From assembly GCF_030216305.1 (NCBI RefSeq), contig NZ_JASOKT010000007.1, forward strand, positions 1 through 64,000: 64,000 nt of DNA. Reading direction: 5' to 3'. Below are positions 60,481-64,000 of the stretch, piece by piece. Position numbers and translations under genes: made by a program. Below the pieces are notes generated by a model. The model saw only the letters and a list, made by a program, of their open reading frames with translations, searched no databases and was not told where the DNA came from. Source of the stretch: Actinotignum timonense. GTDB lineage: Bacteria > Actinomycetota > Actinomycetes > Actinomycetales > Actinomycetaceae. Within the stretch, counting starts at the first letter, position 1. The number at the start of each line of letters is the position of its first letter.

Positions 60481-61139
60481 CCCATTCCCCGCACCGTTTC
60501 GATACGGTCCCGCCCGATTTTCCCGCGCAGATAACGCACGTACACATCCACCACATTGGAACCGGGATCGAAATCGTAACCCCAGACCCGGGAGAGCAGT
60601 TGCTCGCGGGATAGCACCTGCCCCGGGTGGCGCATGAAGGTTTCCAGCAGGGTAAATTCGCGGGCGGACAGCTCCACCTGTTTCCCGCCCACGTGGGCGT
60701 GGTGGGAGAGTAAATCCAGGATGATACCGCCGTGGGAAAGCTGGGTGGCGGAGCTAGCTGGCGCCGGGGTGGCTGCGGCGTCGCGCAAACGCAAACGGAT
60801 ACGCGCGAGCAGTTCTTCGAAAGAAAAAGGTTTCGCCATGTAATCATCAGCCCCGCCCTCGAGCCCGGCTACGCGGTCCGTCACGGAGGTGCGGGCGGTG
60901 AGGAGAATAACCGGGGTGTCCAGGCCCTGCCCGCGCAGGCGCTCGAGCACCGCGAAACCGTCAATATCCGGCAGGCCAATATCCAAAATAATAAGATCGA
61001 AAGGAATATGAACAGCCAGGTCCACAGCCTCCCCACCGCTTGATGCGGTGGTGGAAGTGTAGCCGGCTGCTTTCAGGCCCTTCGCAATAAAGCGGGCAAT
61101 GCGCTCTTCGTCCTCGACGATGAGGATGGTGCTCATCAT
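60465..61139 (-). CDS. OmpR/PhoB-family response regulator
   Basis: DNA-binding regulator of 224 residues. Receiver domain (1-118) has the phosphoacceptor D53 (LIILDIG), acidic residues at EDEE near residue 9 and the conserved Lys in MAKPF. The C-terminal winged helix (about 130-224) carries LSAREFTLLETFMRHPGQVLSREQLL and ends VRGMGYRL. Partner of the histidine kinase encoded 25 bases upstream. Regulon unknown; the neighbouring GT2 and ATP-grasp genes point to the cell surface. Confidence 0.94.
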   Translation of the reverse strand: MMSTILIVEDEERIARFIAKGLKAAGYTSTTASSGGEAVDLAVHIPFDLIILDIGLPDIDGFAVLERLRGQGLDTPVILLTARTSVTDRVAGLEGGADDYMAKPFSFEELLARIRLRLRDAAATPAPASSATQLSHGGIILDLLSHHAHVGGKQVELSAREFTLLETFMRHPGQVLSREQLLSRVWGYDFDPGSNVVDVYVRYLRGKIGRDRIETVRGMGYRLS

Positions 61140-61164
61140 GCTCCCTTCTCCGGTTGTGAGGCTA

Positions 61165-62583
61165 TCACGAACCCAGGTAAACGCTGGGCAAACTCAAGGT
61201 AAATACGGATCCCTCCCCCACCCGTGAGCGCACCGTAACTTCCCCACCGTGGGCCCGGGCGATAGAGCTAACAATCGCGAGCCCGAGCCCGGACCCTTCC
61301 GAACGCCCGGTATTACGCCCACGCGCAAAACGCTCCATAATACGTTCGGTATCCTCCGGGGCGATCCCGCACCCGGCGTCTTCCACCGTGAAACTCACCC
61401 GCCCCGCTACCACGCTTGAAGAAATCTCCACCGGGGTGCCTTCGTCGGAGTATTTGACCGCGTTCGCCGCCAATTGCAGCACCGCCTGGGTGATGCGCTC
61501 CGGGTCCAGGTACGCCTGCCCGCTGGCCACGGCGCCCAGGTTCCAGGCGCGCGGGCCCAGCCCGGTGGCTTTATCGAAGATCCGCTCGGTGAGCGCGGCT
61601 ATATCAACCTCGCGGGGCACCACAAAATCGGATCGCTCAGCTTTCGCGAGGGTGAGTAAATCTCCAACCAGCGAATTCATGCGGTCGAGTTCTTCGAGGG
61701 CGAGGGCGCGAGTATCCGCGGCGTCGCTCGGATCGGTGGCATCCATGAGCTCCAGGTGCCCGCGCACGATCGTGATGGGGGTGCGTAGCTCGTGCCCGAC
61801 GTCGTCTAAAAGTTGGCGCTGATCGGCATCCATGGTTTCCAGGGAATCGAGCATGGTATTCATCGCCGTTGATAACCGCGCCAGGTCGTCGCGCCCTTCC
61901 ACCGGGACCCGCCGGGACAAATCCGCATTGGCGGTAATATTTTCGGCCGTGGCGCGCAGTTGCTCCACGGGGCGCAGCAGCTGCCCCACCAGTCGCCACG
62001 CGATGGCGACGACGCCGATGACGGCCACCAGGTAGACCACCGCTAGCACCGTCATGAGATTCCAGATACGGGCACTAATGACGTCAAGAAGGTAGACGTG
62101 CACGAGCGCGCCGGGCTGCGAGTCGGAAAACTGCACCGGCACCACGATATAGCGGTATTCGCGCTGGGCCCCCGCGTAGGTCCCCATCGTTATCTCAGCA
62201 CTCCGGGTGAGTGGGAGAAGATGGCGCACCAGTCCGGCATCTTCCTCGGGGCGCACCGGGCTGGTATCGCCGCCCACCCAGGCGACTCGCCCATCCACAA
62301 TCCCCATTTCCCCTTCGGCTTCGGAGAGGACGGTGCGCGAGAGGTAGGTTTCGATGAGTTGGGATGGCCCGGCAAAGGGCTGCCCGGTTTCCGGATCGAC
62401 TCCGTTTTCGGCCAGTACCCGAAATTCGTCTGCCACCCGCACCAGGGTGGCATCCACCTGGGCGCGCCACATGCGACTTTCGGTGAGGACGACGGCAACG
62501 CCGGTTGCCGCCAGCACAACCGCGACGAGCGCGACCATGGTGGCGGCAATCCGAAAACGAATCGTAATAGGACGTGATGTCAC
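61165..62583 (-). CDS. Sensor histidine kinase
   Basis: A 472-residue membrane kinase: first membrane helix 12-33, an extracytoplasmic sensor of about 140 residues, second helix about 173-198, HAMP (about 200-250), H-box with H264 (DDVGHELRTPI), and the ATPase domain with LAANAVKYS (N box), DAGCGI (G1), FARGRN (F box) and GSGLGLAIV (G2). All catalytic motifs are intact. The ATG overlaps the stop of the GT2 gene by four bases. What it senses is not visible. Confidence 0.93.
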   Translation of the reverse strand: MTSRPITIRFRIAATMVALVAVVLAATGVAVVLTESRMWRAQVDATLVRVADEFRVLAENGVDPETGQPFAGPSQLIETYLSRTVLSEAEGEMGIVDGRVAWVGGDTSPVRPEEDAGLVRHLLPLTRSAEITMGTYAGAQREYRYIVVPVQFSDSQPGALVHVYLLDVISARIWNLMTVLAVVYLVAVIGVVAIAWRLVGQLLRPVEQLRATAENITANADLSRRVPVEGRDDLARLSTAMNTMLDSLETMDADQRQLLDDVGHELRTPITIVRGHLELMDATDPSDAADTRALALEELDRMNSLVGDLLTLAKAERSDFVVPREVDIAALTERIFDKATGLGPRAWNLGAVASGQAYLDPERITQAVLQLAANAVKYSDEGTPVEISSSVVAGRVSFTVEDAGCGIAPEDTERIMERFARGRNTGRSEGSGLGLAIVSSIARAHGGEVTVRSRVGEGSVFTLSLPSVYLGS

Positions 62584-63806
62584 ATTGTTTCCCGTTCGAC
62601 GGCGGCGGGCGGGAGCGGCACGGTGTGCACGCCCGTTCGTTCCAGCTTATTCCATTCACTGGCTTTTCCGCGTATTTCTAGCCAGATCGCGCGCACCGTG
62701 GCGGCGCTCATCATCCAGGAGAAGGGGAGCCACAGGGGTAGGGCGGGAAGAAGGCGCAGGTCGCGCCAGGCACGATCCAGGATCAGGGAGAGCACCGTTA
62801 CGCCCAGCGCCATTACCAGTCCCGCTCCCACCAGTACATTCATCCAGTGCGGGGCCGCACCGCTGAGTGCTGCCACTGCCCACACCGCGAGGGTGGCGAC
62901 CTGGAGCACCGGGGCAACAACGAGCGAGAAAAGATTGATGGGCAGGTAGGCATCAATGGGGCGCCGCCACGGGGAGGTAAGGCGGGAGCGGTGGATGCGG
63001 GCGGTCTGGATGAGGCCGCGTTGCCAGCGCACTCGCTGTTTCCACAGTGCGGGCAGGGTGGCGGGAACTTCGGCCAGCACCAGGGCATGGGGCGCAAATT
63101 CCACGTCCCAGCCGGCGAAGTGGATCCGCCAGGTGAGCTCGAGATCCTCCCCCAGGGTATCTTCCCGGAAGCCTCCTACCCGGCGCACCGCATCAGCGCG
63201 GAAGGCCCCGGAATTTCCTGCCACGATGGGGAGCATTCCCACCAGTGCCAAGGCACGGCGCGTCATGCCGGTTCCGACGTGGGTCATGAGGGCAAGCAGC
63301 GCAGTGAGGGGACCGGTGATATTGACCGGCTGGTCATTCCCGCATACGGCGCCCACCCCGGGGTGGCGGAACCCTGCCAGGAGCTCCGGAATGGTGGTGG
63401 GGGTGAAGAGTCCGTCAGCATCCACGAAAATAAGGATCTCCCCGGTGGCCTGGGCAATACCAAGATTCAGGGCGCTGCCTTTCCCGCCGTTCGGCTTGCT
63501 GAGGAAGGTGACACGCGGATCACTGGTAAACGGTGCGGCAACGGCGGCGGTGGCATCGGTGGAACCATCATCAACGACGATCACTTCCAGACGGCGCCAG
63601 CCAGTGGCGAGGATGGAGCGCAAGCAAGCGCCGAGCACCACTTCCTCGTTGTAGGCCGGGATAATCACCGAGACTTTGGTGTGCGCACCGTAGAGCCGGC
63701 GGGGCTGCTGGCGCAGCTCCCCCAAGATGGCAGCCGGGTACATCATCCAGGTCACCGCGGTGAGGATGAGGGTGGGTACGGCAAGAATGAGAAGCAGGGT
63801 GGTCAT
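62580..63806 (-). CDS. Membrane glycosyltransferase, GT2 (PgaC/IcaA/HasA-like)
   Basis: Processive-type GT2 enzyme of 408 residues that would polymerise or transfer a sugar from a nucleotide sugar at the inner membrane. One N-terminal helix; GT core with VVDDGS (D79, D80), DAD (129-131), the GEDLE catalytic base motif and QRVRWQRG (QxxRW); then three or four C-terminal helices forming a channel. The motif set is that of N-acetylglucosamine or hyaluronan polymerases, but the exact sugar cannot be assigned. Overlaps the ATP-grasp gene and the kinase gene by four bases on each side. Confidence 0.9.
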   Translation of the reverse strand: MTTLLLILAVPTLILTAVTWMMYPAAILGELRQQPRRLYGAHTKVSVIIPAYNEEVVLGACLRSILATGWRRLEVIVVDDGSTDATAAVAAPFTSDPRVTFLSKPNGGKGSALNLGIAQATGEILIFVDADGLFTPTTIPELLAGFRHPGVGAVCGNDQPVNITGPLTALLALMTHVGTGMTRRALALVGMLPIVAGNSGAFRADAVRRVGGFREDTLGEDLELTWRIHFAGWDVEFAPHALVLAEVPATLPALWKQRVRWQRGLIQTARIHRSRLTSPWRRPIDAYLPINLFSLVVAPVLQVATLAVWAVAALSGAAPHWMNVLVGAGLVMALGVTVLSLILDRAWRDLRLLPALPLWLPFSWMMSAATVRAIWLEIRGKASEWNKLERTGVHTVPLPPAAVERETM

Positions 63807-64000
63807 GCCGTCACCTCAACGGTGCTGCGAGCTTCCGAAGCAGGCTCCGTGGGTGCGTAAGCCTCCAGGAGCGCGTCCAGTAATTCGGGAGCGTGGGCGC
63901 TATGCGCACCGAAGCGGGCATTGATTTCGATAAGGGCAGGGCGGCCTTGGGTATCGCGGCGGATATCCACATCTGCCGCGCCGCTCAGGCCCACCGCCCG
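63803..64000 (-). CDS. ATP-grasp domain protein, C-terminal part (cut by window end)
   Basis: Only the last about 65 residues are inside the window; the start lies beyond 64000. GAADVDIRRDTQG followed by ALIEINARFGAHSAHAPELL is the typical metal-binding end of an ATP-grasp ligase (the EINARFG segment). ATP-grasp enzymes join a carboxylate to an amine or thiol using ATP. It is upstream of, and overlaps by four bases, the GT2 gene, so the operon order is ATP-grasp, GT2, kinase, regulator. Confidence 0.75.
   Translation of the reverse strand, partial: RAVGLSGAADVDIRRDTQGRPALIEINARFGAHSAHAPELLDALLEAYAPTEPASEARSTVEVTA

Noticed and set aside
1..64000. tRNA, rRNA, SRP RNA, CRISPR arrays, insertion sequences, prophage
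   Set aside because: Spacers were read for T-arm and cloverleaf sequence, regularly spaced repeats, and transposase or integrase motifs; only xerC, a housekeeping recombinase, was seen. A tRNAscan, Infernal or CRISPR search would be decisive.

Overview
The window reads as a chromosomal segment of a high-GC actinobacterium, most likely from the Actinomycetaceae (Actinomyces, Trueperella, Arcanobacterium, Actinotignum relatives). The basis is gene order and families: rpsB-tsf ... pyrH-frr-cdsA, the block rplS-lepB-rnhB-DUF2469-yraN-comM-dprA-xerC, rpsP-khpA-rimM-trmD, ffh-ftsY-smc, an ileS gene behind an actinobacterial-type T-box, and DivIVA-repeat and DUF1023 proteins. The genus cannot be fixed from sequence reading alone. 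No rRNA, tRNA, CRISPR array, insertion sequence or prophage was recognised. Most of the window is core chromosome with small accessory insertions.

Layout. 1-3.9 kb (minus): GNAT, DivIVA-repeat protein, cdsA, frr, pyrH. 3.9-6.1 kb: two transporters, a YeiH-type putative sulfate exporter (+) and a formate/nitrite channel (-), that separate pyrH from tsf-rpsB (6.5-8.3 kb, minus). 8.3-12.5 kb: an AT-richer stretch followed by a coupled + strand operon of an ABC ATPase, two permeases and rsgA. 12.7-13.4 kb: an exported M23-like protein. 13.5-24.2 kb (minus): xerC, dprA, comM, yraN, DUF2469, rnhB, lepB, rplS, a trmD-acetyltransferase fusion, rimM, khpA, rpsP. 24.5 kb: a cation diffusion facilitator (+). 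25.7-32.9 kb (minus): ffh, ftsY, a small membrane protein, smc. 33-44 kb (minus): AspT-type transporter, folC, an MFS transporter with a nucleoside hydrolase, brnQ, ileS with T-box. 44.3-46.7 kb (minus): DUF1023 alpha/beta hydrolase and a helical partner. 46.9-49.8 kb: pcp, an SDR oxidoreductase, proC, a small membrane protein. 49.9-57 kb (+): a complete oligopeptide-type ABC importer coupled to a metallophosphoesterase and a tyrosine-phosphatase-like protein. 57-59.7 kb: valS. 59.9-64 kb: an acidic Asp/Trp-tailed exported protein, facing a minus-strand operon of ATP-grasp enzyme (cut by the window end), GT2 glycosyltransferase, sensor kinase and response regulator.

How the genes work together. 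Most serve translation, protein export (ffh, ftsY, lepB), chromosome handling (smc, xerC, dprA, comM), folate metabolism, aminoacylation and nutrient transport. The least ordinary units are the TrmD-GNAT fusion, the importer coupled to two phosphoesterases, the ABC transporter coupled to rsgA, the DUF1023 pair, and the ATP-grasp/GT2/two-component operon with its acidic neighbour. Two traits recur. Several genes (yeiH, the CDF gene, smc, the ftsY-smc spacer gene, valS, perhaps xerC) have a -10-like hexamer 6-8 bases before the start codon and no usable Shine-Dalgarno, which suggests leaderless mRNAs. Many housekeeping proteins carry Ala/Pro/Gly/Glu-rich, often repeat-built tails or insertions.
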